Origin: Methanosarcina mazei S-6
GTDB lineage: Archaea; Halobacteriota; Methanosarcinia; Methanosarcinales; Methanosarcinaceae
Length of the DNA: 64,000 nt
Direction: 5' to 3'
NCBI RefSeq assembly: GCF_000970205.1
Contig: NZ_CP009512.1
Location: 1 to 64,000 of the forward strand
Part shown: positions 19,769-27,634 of the stretch, piece after piece
Position numbering within the stretch: position 1 is the stretch's first letter
How the letters are laid out: each line of letters begins with the position of its first letter
Translations under genes and position numbers: made by a program
The notes under the pieces: model-generated
Told to the model about the DNA's origin: nothing
The model's database searches: none
The model's input: only the letters and a program-made list of their open reading frames with translations

Positions 19769-20392
19769 ATGATTCGAAAATGCACTGATCACGGCTATTT
19801 TAGAGGAGGCAGCTGTCAGCAGTGTAAACGCCCTGGAAGATACGTGCTTGACGATGGCAGAGAAGAAAAGCTTGGAAGGTTTGTATCGGGAACTCTCCGT
19901 CATTTTCCGGCATCTGCAGGAGTTAAAATGGATAAGTACGGCTGGATAGACCTTAATGCTTTCTGCGAGGTTATGAAAAAGCGTTATAACTGGATGAGAA
20001 AAGAATATCTTTATGCCCTTGTCGAGTCTGATGAAAAAGGAAGATATCAGATCAGCGGGCCCATGATTAGAGCGCGTTACGGACATTCAGTCAACGTTGA
20101 CCTTGACTACGACGAAAGTGATACTCCTTACGTTTACTATGGTGCAAGCCCTGAAGAAGTCGATGTCCTTCTTGAGAATGGAATTTTCCCTATTAAACAG
20201 CGTTATGTGCATCTCAGTACCACATACGAAAAGGCAGCCGAAGTTGCCCTTATTCACACTGAAAGTCCTGTGATTCTGCAGGTTGATGCCTTCAGAGCTC
20301 AGGAAGACGGAATTTCTCTGAAGCTTGCAACGGATTATATAGTACTTGCAGAAAAAATACCTCCTGATTACCTGTTTGTACTTGAGGACTAA
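19769..20392 (+). CDS. kptA: RNA 2'-phosphotransferase Tpt1/KptA
   Basis: This protein of about 207 residues transfers an internal RNA 2'-phosphate to NAD+, giving ADP-ribose cyclic phosphate. Family motifs are visible: LGRFVSGTLRHFP (Arg44, His45), MIRARYGHSV and KQRYVHLS, which carry the Arg-His-Arg-Arg catalytic set. The N-terminus has a small CTDHG...CQQC zinc-finger-like motif seen in archaeal members. ATG 19769 is chosen because gtgat (19761-19765) pairs with the 16S tail; an upstream ATG at 19739 lacks such a site. It is convergent with rtcA, another RNA-end enzyme. Confidence 0.93.
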   Translation: MIRKCTDHGYFRGGSCQQCKRPGRYVLDDGREEKLGRFVSGTLRHFPASAGVKMDKYGWIDLNAFCEVMKKRYNWMRKEYLYALVESDEKGRYQISGPMIRARYGHSVNVDLDYDESDTPYVYYGASPEEVDVLLENGIFPIKQRYVHLSTTYEKAAEVALIHTESPVILQVDAFRAQEDGISLKLATDYIVLAEKIPPDYLFVLED

Positions 20393-20506
20393 TCTCTTCT
20401 TACTGTTTTACTTTTAGTATTATTTTTCTATCCTTTACATTTTCTTTGTATTTCAGTATTATTTTTTCTGCTTTTTTCTTTACAGTTTCTTTGCTTTTTA
20501 TCTTTA

Positions 20507-21565
20507 TCAGCCTACAGATACTTCAAAAAGGCCTTCCTTTTCCTTTATTTTGAACTTCACATCCAGAAACTGTTCTGTCACCCAGATATTAGTCGCAGCA
20601 TGCAGGGTCAGCTCACGGACAGTAAAGGAACTGTTGCCAGCAAGTGCCATATAGGGAATTAACTGGTCTGCCAGATGAATGTCCACAGCAGCTCCTGCCC
20701 TGAGTTCTTTAATAACTTCTTCCGCAGCTTGCCTGCCTACTTTTTCAGCAGGCAGCCCCTTTTTTCCAAGGGCACTTCCCCCGCAATAGCCCTTCCAGAG
20801 AGTTATTCCGCTTCCTGTGGAGAAAAATTCGGAGGAACTGACATCTATCCGGGCATCATATCCGGCTTCAAGAAACAGGGACCTTGCAGATTCAGCCTGG
20901 CGGGCCGGTACATGTGCAGGAAGGTTAGATGCGTGTGAAACTCCAATAATTTCTTCCATCATGCTTTTTTCTCCCTTCAAACCTTCTCCCACCGGGTTAC
21001 TTTCTGTTTTTTTATTTCCTTCAGTTTTCCTGAAATGAAAACCATGAAGTTTACAGGGCTCAAAAACAGCTGAAACACTTCCTCCGCCTCTCGGATAGTA
21101 GCCGCGCTCTTTCAGGGTTACGCTGCCCGCATATCCAAATTGTTCAAGTGCCCTGAGGGTTACATGCTTCAGGTAGTCGATTGTCGGAGACCATGCAACG
21201 TCAGTCCCGCCTCTGATTGTTAACTCTACCTTTTCTTCTACAAAAGGCAGGGCTGGCATAATGCATTGCAAAAGCAAGGTTATGCTCCCCGCGGTCCCGA
21301 TATCAATATTATACTTTCCCCCCTTTATTTCCACTGGAGCAAAAAATAATTCCGAGGAGCCCTGAGAAAGCCCTGAAACCCGTGCCCCACAAATCTTTGC
21401 TGCAGTTTCCAGAGCTTTAAGGTGTTGCTGTTTCAGGCCCGGATTTGGCCTGTTTTCTCTTATATTCGTAACTTTTATTTCTTCCCCTGTAACTGCAGAA
21501 AGGGCAACAGCAGTTCTGACTAACTGCCCACCTCCTTCCCCGTAAGAACCGTCTATTTCTATCAT
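20507..21565 (-). CDS. rtcA: RNA 3'-terminal phosphate cyclase RtcA
   Basis: This 352-residue enzyme converts RNA 3'-phosphate to a 2',3'-cyclic phosphate through an RNA-adenylate step. N-terminal DGSYGEGGGQLVRTAVALS and RPNPGLKQQHL, central DIGTAGSITLLLQ, and the C-terminal HLADQLIPYMAL histidine (the adenylated residue in characterised cyclases) are all present. The insert around residues 180-210 is Lys/Glu-rich. The ORB-like sequence at 21318-21340 lies inside the coding region. Stop codons of rtcA and kptA face each other 114 nt apart. Confidence 0.95.
   Translation of the reverse strand: MIEIDGSYGEGGGQLVRTAVALSAVTGEEIKVTNIRENRPNPGLKQQHLKALETAAKICGARVSGLSQGSSELFFAPVEIKGGKYNIDIGTAGSITLLLQCIMPALPFVEEKVELTIRGGTDVAWSPTIDYLKHVTLRALEQFGYAGSVTLKERGYYPRGGGSVSAVFEPCKLHGFHFRKTEGNKKTESNPVGEGLKGEKSMMEEIIGVSHASNLPAHVPARQAESARSLFLEAGYDARIDVSSSEFFSTGSGITLWKGYCGGSALGKKGLPAEKVGRQAAEEVIKELRAGAAVDIHLADQLIPYMALAGNSSFTVRELTLHAATNIWVTEQFLDVKFKIKEKEGLFEVSVG
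21318..21340 (-). promoter_or_regulatory. ORB-like sequence inside rtcA
   Basis: The minus strand reads tccagtggaaataaagggg, differing from the ORB at 21-39 by one base. It encodes part of A-P-V-E-I-K-G-G in rtcA, so it may be coincidental. Confidence 0.3.
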
Positions 21566-21770
21566 TTTCCACTCCCGTTTATTTCACTTAACTTTTCATT
21601 CGGCTTTTCATTCGGCTCCTAATTTAGCTCCTAATTCAGCTTCTAATTCAGCCTTTTTTTAGTTTTCATTCAATATTTTTCCTTTTTATCCAGATTTCAT
21701 TCATTTGCCTTAATTTTGCTATTTAACCTCATATCCAGCCTGATTACTTATATGGGCTTCTTTCGTTGCC

Positions 21771-23252
21771 TTAATTTCCCTTACCCTTAATTTTCCGCAT
21801 GTTTCTGGCTGCAGCTTTTACAGCCGGGGTAAGAGGATCAACAAGCGTGGAAACCGGAGGAGCATAACAGGTTTCAAGGTTGAGGAGGTCTTTAATTGTT
21901 GCTTCCTTTCTTATCGCCAGGGAAAGAGCGTCAATCCTTTCTTTTATTCCTTCTCCTCCTGCAAGCTGTGCTCCTGCAAGACAGTTGTTTTTAAAAAGAA
22001 GCTTTATATAGAGGTCTTTTCGACCGGGATAGTAAGAAGCTCTGGTGCGCCCTCTGGAAAAGCCTGTTACAGTCTTTATCCCCTGTTTTTCAGCCTGACC
22101 GGATGTTAGCCCAACTCCTCCGAACTGAAGGTCTCCGGCAACTGCCACCCAGGGGTCAGCAAGAGGCCCGAAAGTCGAATGTTTGCCTGTTATATTGTTT
22201 CCTATCACATCTGCCATACTTCTTGCTGTTGTACCAAGCTGGCTCAGTCTTGACTCTCCGGTTATAAGGTCAATAACTTCAGCGCATTCGCCCCCTGCAT
22301 ACACATGGGAGAGAAATTTCTCTCCTGCTTTTACCTGAAGCATTTCATTTACAATTATTCCTCCTGCCTTCCCGATCGTTATTCCTGTTTCTCTGGAAAG
22401 CCAGGTTTCGGGTTTTACACCAGTTGCCAGCAGCACAAGGTCTGCAGGAAGCTGTCTATCCCTTAGAATCAGAGTTTTTTGTTTCCAGAAGTTTTCAGGC
22501 AAAATTACAGATTCCCCTGTGATAACTTCAACCCCGAGACTTTCAAGATGTTCCCTGACAATTGCAGACATATCGGAATCAAACTGCCTGGTAAGCAGGT
22601 CATTGCCCCGCGTTATAAGAGTAGTCCTGATCCCCCGTTTTGTAAGAGCTGAGGCACATTCTATTCCTATCGTGCCTCCGCCTATGATGCAGACTGTCCG
22701 GGCAGTTTCCAGTGCTTTTTCAAATAGCATGCCATCGGCAAGGCTTCTCAATGTAAAGATTCCATAAGGTAAAATATTTGCCCTGCTTTCCCGGGGTATA
22801 AAAGGCAGGCTCCCCGTAGCAATAACCAGTCTGTCAAAAGGATAGGTTCCTTCCCCTGTAATAACGACCTGCCCGTTCAGATCGATTGAGGTTACTTTCT
22901 CGTTCAGTTTCACATTAATTTTGTTTTCCCTGAAAAAAGCGAGAGGCTTTACAATCAGTTTTTTTAAACTTTCAATTTCCTTTCCAAGGACAAAAGGAAT
23001 TCCGCAGTGACTGTAAGCAGTATGGGAATCCCATGAAAGCACGGTTATATCAAAATCGCTCTGCCTTCGAATTTTTGTTGCAGTTGCCATCCCGCAGGCT
23101 CCTCCCCCTATAATGACCACTTTTGCAAACTCTTTTTCTGTCCGGGAATTTGAAGAGGCATTTTCGGAAATATTTTCCTGAATTTCGCCTTCTGTTCGAG
23201 AACTTCCATCTTCAGTACCTTTCGCACCAGAATTGCTTCCCATGCTTTTCAT
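21771..23252 (-). CDS. NADH oxidase/CoA-disulfide reductase-like flavoprotein
   Basis: This 493-residue pyridine nucleotide-disulfide oxidoreductase has an FAD-binding VVIIGGGACGMATA at about 45-58, the single redox Cys in AYSHCGIPFVLG (Cys83) as in CoA-disulfide reductases and NADH oxidases, an NAD-binding VCIIGGGTIGIECA, and the second FAD motif SHVYAGGECAEV. The first 42 residues are a Ser/Glu/Asn-rich extension not needed for the fold. It probably reduces O2, disulfide or polysulfide for redox balance or oxygen defence; the substrate cannot be chosen. Confidence 0.85.
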   Translation of the reverse strand: MKSMGSNSGAKGTEDGSSRTEGEIQENISENASSNSRTEKEFAKVVIIGGGACGMATATKIRRQSDFDITVLSWDSHTAYSHCGIPFVLGKEIESLKKLIVKPLAFFRENKINVKLNEKVTSIDLNGQVVITGEGTYPFDRLVIATGSLPFIPRESRANILPYGIFTLRSLADGMLFEKALETARTVCIIGGGTIGIECASALTKRGIRTTLITRGNDLLTRQFDSDMSAIVREHLESLGVEVITGESVILPENFWKQKTLILRDRQLPADLVLLATGVKPETWLSRETGITIGKAGGIIVNEMLQVKAGEKFLSHVYAGGECAEVIDLITGESRLSQLGTTARSMADVIGNNITGKHSTFGPLADPWVAVAGDLQFGGVGLTSGQAEKQGIKTVTGFSRGRTRASYYPGRKDLYIKLLFKNNCLAGAQLAGGEGIKERIDALSLAIRKEATIKDLLNLETCYAPPVSTLVDPLTPAVKAAARNMRKIKGKGN

Positions 23253-23429
23253 AATGGTGCTTCGCGCCTATTATATGTTTTTAAATACAAAATTAGTCTT
23301 GAGAAGCTCTTTAAAGGCAGGTTGCTTGTAAAAAATTCCCTTTAGAATCTTTTCTTAAAATATCCATTAAAACATCCATTTTAAGTTATTTTAAGAAAAC
23401 AACAGGATATACCGGTTTAAATGGGGGTC

Positions 23430-23493
23430 TGAACGAGCGAGTTGGGAGTGGGGGGGTTAGTATATAAAACAGTGTATTTGTCTCGCTCGTTCA
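23430..23493. repeat. inverted repeat with G-rich loop
   Basis: tgaacgagcgag (23430-23441) and ctcgctcgttca (23482-23493) are perfect 12-bp reverse complements around a 40-nt loop containing gttgggagtggggggg and a TATA-like tatataaa. It could be an RNA hairpin or a protein-binding site 180 nt upstream of the flavoprotein gene. Confidence 0.6.
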
Positions 23494-24009
23494 AATTTTT
23501 AGACGTCTTTTGTTTTATATATACTTTTCTAAATTTTTCCAATCCGGTAATTTTTAGAATCTTAAGTATCTTCACGAAAAATTGCTATCCTTATATTTAT
23601 CAAGTATAAATTAAAAAATTCAGGCCTGAGCAACTTCCTAAAGAACCACAAAGTTCTTAAAGCCAGCAGGCATTAAACATATGAATTTAAGACATGTGAC
23701 GTACAGGATTCCTGTTTTGCCGAAGTTGTTTTCCGGTGGGCGGGAGCTGTTCTGTCAGGTCATATCATATATTAACAATTTCATCCATTCATCACACTGG
23801 ATCCGTAAAGAATTTCACGTACTAAACGTATGCAAACTTGATAGAAATTTCAGATTATACATATTACCAATTCAGGGCTAATATTCCAGTCCAGATAAAA
23901 CCTTATACACCACATCACCCATGAAATAAAAGTCAAAAAGTGCTTTCAATAAACCTGATGCATTCCATTCACCACTTTACCACTTATCATTTAGAGATAC
24001 TTGTTTAAG

Positions 24010-24470
24010 ATGAAAAAGACTTCAGGGAAACTCGCGCCACTGGCGCCTCAGTTTAATCCCGCTTATGGAAGTATTCAGACATCAGGAAATTGAATTGTAA
24101 ACACGTAATTTGACTTATCGGTCTGAAAGCTGTTTCAGATCTTCAATAAGCTTATGTTAGGGCGAAGACCTTCGGGCAGGTAAAGAAAGACACCTTGAGT
24201 TAAGTGTCTTTTTACTATATCGAAAGTCGAAGAGCAGCTCTATCTGTGAGAGCTTTAAAACCAGAATGTCATTGATCTGGCGATTACCTTGCAGGTAAGA
24301 ACTTTCATCAAATAATAGTCAGGAAGTATTCCTTCTGCTTGATTCTCCTGGCATAAGCACAAAAGGCAGTGCAGACAACCCGGAATTTCTCTTTCCGGCT
24401 CACAGCATAACCGATTCTGAAGTCTGCCTTTCAAGGGTGTATTATCCCTGACCTGGTTTTAATCTGATTT
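24010..24470 (+). ncRNA. candidate structured non-coding RNA upstream of dnaG
   Basis: Several stems occur in series: gcgcc-act-ggcgc (24045-24057), ctgaaagctgtttcag near 24122-24137, a cgaagaccttcg motif near 24165, aaagacac/gtgtcttt near 24185-24213 followed by T residues, and aaaggcag/ctgccttt (about 24359 and 24424) enclosing ccggaa/ttccgg. The GC content exceeds the surrounding spacer and no coding frame fits. I checked by eye for RNase P and SRP RNA signatures and did not find them. Strand and ends are uncertain. Confidence 0.35.
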
Positions 24471-24724
24471 TGCTATTATTTTTGTATTCTCTGGTTCTTT
24501 GCGGTTTCCAGCACGTTTCCAGGGATAGATAACAGGTCCTTTACTGAACAGGTCCTTTACTGTCAGAAAAATACTGTGGACTGAAGCCGGAAAAAGAATT
24601 GTACACCAGGTTCCCCCGTGTACAGAGACTATTTCCTGTCTATTTGCCAGAAAATTGCCAGAGAAAAAACCTTTCATAATAATACTTCATGATAAATCGT
24701 TATAATAATTCTGGGAGAATTCAC

Positions 24725-26293
24725 ATGCAAAATACTGATACAACAAAATACATTATTCACTCTAAAATCAATGCTGATGGGGTTATTGAGCGTCCGGATA
24801 TCGTAGGCGCAATTTTTGGTCAGACTGAAGGTCTTCTTGGAGCTGACCTTGATCTGCGTGATTTGCAGAAAACCGGAAGGATCGGAAGGATTGAGGTAAT
24901 GGTCACTGCTAAAGGTGGAAAAACCAAAGGAAATATCTTCGTTCCTTCTAGCCTTGATAAAGTAGAGACATCAATTCTTGCAGCATCGCTGGAAACCATT
25001 GACAGGGTAGGTCCCTGCAGTGCCAAGATAGAGGTTTTCCAGGTAGAAGATGTCAGGGCTGTAAAACGCAAAAAAATCATTGAGAGGGCAAAACTCATTT
25101 TTACGAAAATGTTCGATGAGACTGTGCCCGAATCTCAGGAACTTGCCGATGAAGTAAGACAGTCTGTAAGGGTTGATGAGCTGACCTATTATGGCAAGTC
25201 AAGAATACCCTGCGGGCCGAATGTGCTTAACTCGGACGCTATTATTATTCTCGAGGGCAGGGCTGATATCCTGAACCTCCTCCGTTATGGGATTAAAAAT
25301 ACCATCTGCGTTGGTGGAACCAACATTCCTCCTGAGGTTGCCGAACTTACTAAAAAGAAAACAGTAACCGCTTTTACGGATGGTGACCGTGGCGGAGAAC
25401 TCATTATACGTGAACTTTTGCAGGTAGCAGACATCGACTATGTTGCCCGTGCGCCGGATGGCAAATGTGTGGAAGACCTGGTCCAGAAAGAAATTATCAG
25501 AGCTCTCCGCCGCAAGGTTCCGGTGGAACAGATCATTGAGAAATACGGGATTCAGGAAAGAGAAAATGAAGACAGCGCATGCAGGCTGGAACGTGTTTCT
25601 AAAAGAAAGATCAGAGCTCCGGAAATTGTTCCCAGGATTGCTGAGAAGAAGCTGCATAAGCGTGTGAAGGTTCACAGGGTATCTCCAAAAGCAGACATCC
25701 ATGAAGAGGAGTTCCCTGAAGAAATGGAAGAAACCGGCCCTGAAAGAGCTCCGGAAAAAATTTTCGAAAAGGTCACTGAAAGAATTCCAGAAAGGCCTGC
25801 TGAAAAAACTTCTGCTGCGGCAGAAAGAGTTGAGGCAAGAACCTCTGTTGCAAAGCCTGCGGTTATGGCAAGGGCAGTTCCTGCTACCAGAGTCACCAGA
25901 GGAAAAGCTGCGGCTGAAAAAGGCCCGGCTGTAAAGGTTCCTGGAGGAGAGGCGGTTAGGGTTTCCCCGGCTCCGGCAAGACAGGCCCCGGCTCCGGTTT
26001 CTCCGGAAGCTATAAGGTTCAGGCCTCACGTTGATGCTCTTAAAGGTACTTTGACTGCAAGGATTCTTGACTCCGATGATAAGGTTATAGAAGAAATCGC
26101 AGTAAGAGACCTTGCAAGCAGGCTAAAGAACTACAGGGATAATGTGAAAAGTGTAGTTTTTGATGGCGTGATCACACAGAGGCTCGTTGATATCGCTTCT
26201 AGCAATGAAATCAAAAACCTTATAGGAGTAAAAATAGGAAATATCGCTAAAGTTCCTGCAGATATGGAAGTTTTGACCTCAAGCATGCTCTGA
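24725..26293 (+). CDS. dnaG: archaeal DnaG primase (TOPRIM; exosome-associated)
   Basis: The protein is about 522 residues. The N-terminal region (1-165) matches archaeal DnaG, then a TOPRIM domain has [13 protein letters not shown] (Glu177) and [11 protein letters not shown] (Asp219, Asp221). Archaeal DnaG is found mainly with the RNA exosome, with primase activity reported in some species. Residues about 300-440 are a low-complexity Glu/Pro/Ala/Arg-rich linker, making the protein longer than typical. A conserved C-terminal domain follows ([19 protein letters not shown]). ATG 24725 is chosen because gggag lies about 7 nt upstream; an earlier ATG at 24689 lacks one. Confidence 0.95.
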   Translation: MQNTDTTKYIIHSKINADGVIERPDIVGAIFGQTEGLLGADLDLRDLQKTGRIGRIEVMVTAKGGKTKGNIFVPSSLDKVETSILAASLETIDRVGPCSAKIEVFQVEDVRAVKRKKIIERAKLIFTKMFDETVPESQELADEVRQSVRVDELTYYGKSRIPCGPNVLNSDAIIILEGRADILNLLRYGIKNTICVGGTNIPPEVAELTKKKTVTAFTDGDRGGELIIRELLQVADIDYVARAPDGKCVEDLVQKEIIRALRRKVPVEQIIEKYGIQERENEDSACRLERVSKRKIRAPEIVPRIAEKKLHKRVKVHRVSPKADIHEEEFPEEMEETGPERAPEKIFEKVTERIPERPAEKTSAAAERVEARTSVAKPAVMARAVPATRVTRGKAAAEKGPAVKVPGGEAVRVSPAPARQAPAPVSPEAIRFRPHVDALKGTLTARILDSDDKVIEEIAVRDLASRLKNYRDNVKSVVFDGVITQRLVDIASSNEIKNLIGVKIGNIAKVPADMEVLTSSML

Positions 26294-26770
26294 GAGGCTT
26301 TTTAACTTCCTTTTTTCTTTCCTTTTCCTTATTTTTGTATTTTATTTCTCCATTTTTCTATTCTTTCATTTTCCCGTTCTTTTGTTCCATTCTTTCATTT
26401 CCCGTTTTTTTGTTCCTTTCCTTTTTCATTCTTTCGTTTTTATTCTTCCTTTTTTTATTTTTTTACGAATAATTGTTTATGGCAGGCTTTTTTTCTAACG
26501 GTAATTTTTTCTAAGCAGATAATTATCCTATCATTTTTATTTTATGTGTAACATTTATGTATGAATGCCGTGAAATCACCACGATTTGGTATGATTTCAC
26601 ACTATGGTGCTAAAATTCACACTCTTTGCTGGGATTCTTCATGATTTTTCATATACAATATATGGAAAACTCTATTAACTAAAAGTAGGAAGAATATTTC
26701 CTCGGGTAATTCTTTTATTCGGTTCAAGATAATATTAAATTGATCTTGTAAAATTGTAGGTCTGTTCGCT
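26294..26770. other. pyrimidine-rich intergenic region with inverted repeat
   Basis: The first 180 nt after dnaG are a T/C-rich run on the plus strand, typical of archaeal T-tract terminators. Further on, gtgaaatca (26570-26578) and tgatttcac (26592-26600) form a perfect 9-bp inverted repeat with a 13-nt spacer. No gene is seen. Confidence 0.55.
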
Positions 26771-27049
26771 ATGCACAAGGAAGAACTAATACAACTGCAC
26801 ACATATATGGCTCAAATGAAGAGGTACTTTGAGAGGCACGGTGTAACGCACGAGTTCGACGACTATAAGGCTTTATCGATAAGCCCTGTCCACATCCACA
26901 GGAGCAAGGCGGATCACAAGCGCGCAATTTTTATTTTAGGAGGCGAGCTTGCCACTCTCATGTCAAGGGATGACCCTATCTTTGAAGAAGCGTCTGCCCA
27001 TATGAGAGATTCCATGAATTCCGTCATTAAACTTATCGGTAATAACTGA
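26771..27049 (+). CDS. UPF0058 family small protein
   Basis: This 92-residue, largely helical protein matches the archaeal UPF0058 pattern: MHKEELIQLHTYMAQMKRYFE at the start, then HIHRSKADHKRAIFILGGELA. The His-rich conserved positions (HTYM, HVHIHRSKADH) suggest metal or nucleotide binding, but no function is established. Its last codons overlap the 3' end of the convergent acetyltransferase gene by 17 nt. Confidence 0.85.
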   Translation: MHKEELIQLHTYMAQMKRYFERHGVTHEFDDYKALSISPVHIHRSKADHKRAIFILGGELATLMSRDDPIFEEASAHMRDSMNSVIKLIGNN

Positions 27050-27587
27050 TAGGGCCCCTTATAGTAGTAAAGAATTCGTTGTCCGAAAATACGGGTTCGA
27101 GATATTTTTGTTTTGAGATCAAAAGGCGGTATGGGTGCAGATGCATTTTCATGACCATACCGTCTTCTCCATCTGAATAATACTTTTTTTCAGTCCAGCA
27201 TTGTGTGAATCCTATCGATCTGTATAATTTTTGTGCACCAGTATTACTGGTTCTTACTTCGAGTCTTGCGTATCTGAGCCCGTTTGCGACAAAGATATCG
27301 CATATCGCATGGATAAGTTCCGTGCCTATCCCCCTTCCCCTGTATTCTTTTTTAACGCCGACGGAGAATATATGCCCTTCATTTTCTGCAGAACGGTAGC
27401 CTACAACATACCCCACGACTTTTCCTTCCTGTTCTGCAACCAGAAAGCCGTCTCCAACCATTTCGTAAAAATTCATATACACCAGGGAGTTATGCTCCGA
27501 AAAAGCCTCTTCCTCGATTTCGACTATTTCCTGGAAATCCTCAGGTGCGAACCGTCTTATCATGATATCATTATATATTTCTACCAT
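27033..27587 (-). CDS. GNAT N-acetyltransferase (RimI-like)
   Basis: The GNAT fold begins at IMIRRFAPEDFQEIVEIEEEAF. The acetyl-CoA-binding motif A is IFSVGVKKEYRGRGIGTELI, followed by ARLEVRTSNTGAQKLYRSIGF, which resembles RimI-type protein alpha-N-acetyltransferases. The C-terminal tail after MKMHLHPYR is unlike the family. The start is uncertain: ATG 27587 gives about 184 residues, whereas ATG 27635 overlaps the arcS stop (TAATG) but lacks a ribosome site. It probably forms an operon with arcS. Confidence 0.85.
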   Translation of the reverse strand: MVEIYNDIMIRRFAPEDFQEIVEIEEEAFSEHNSLVYMNFYEMVGDGFLVAEQEGKVVGYVVGYRSAENEGHIFSVGVKKEYRGRGIGTELIHAICDIFVANGLRYARLEVRTSNTGAQKLYRSIGFTQCWTEKKYYSDGEDGMVMKMHLHPYRLLISKQKYLEPVFSDNEFFTTIRGPISYYR

Positions 27588-27634
27588 TTTATTACTTCTT
27601 CGAGGAAAAAACTGCTCTTTTATAGAGACCTGCA

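Larger units (their letters stand above)
23253..24724. other. 1.47-kb gene-free region rich in inverted repeats
   Basis: No open frame here has a ribosome site or recognisable product. The left part carries a G-rich-loop hairpin (23430-23493) and smaller hairpins near 23640 and 23708. The right part (24000-24470) contains nested stems suggestive of a structured RNA (separate entry). It separates the divergently transcribed flavoprotein gene and dnaG. Confidence 0.55.

Noticed and set aside
23681-23881. 66-residue plus-strand open frame
   Set aside because: No family resemblance or ribosome site, in a region with hairpins and no neighbouring gene context.
24010-24470. RNase P RNA or SRP RNA at the hairpin-rich region
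   Set aside because: The conserved GAGGAAAGUC and CCGGCUUA (RNase P) and SRP domain IV motifs were not found by eye, so no such assignment is made.
24459-24677. 72-residue minus-strand open frame upstream of dnaG
   Set aside because: No ribosome site or recognisable motif; overlaps the likely dnaG promoter.
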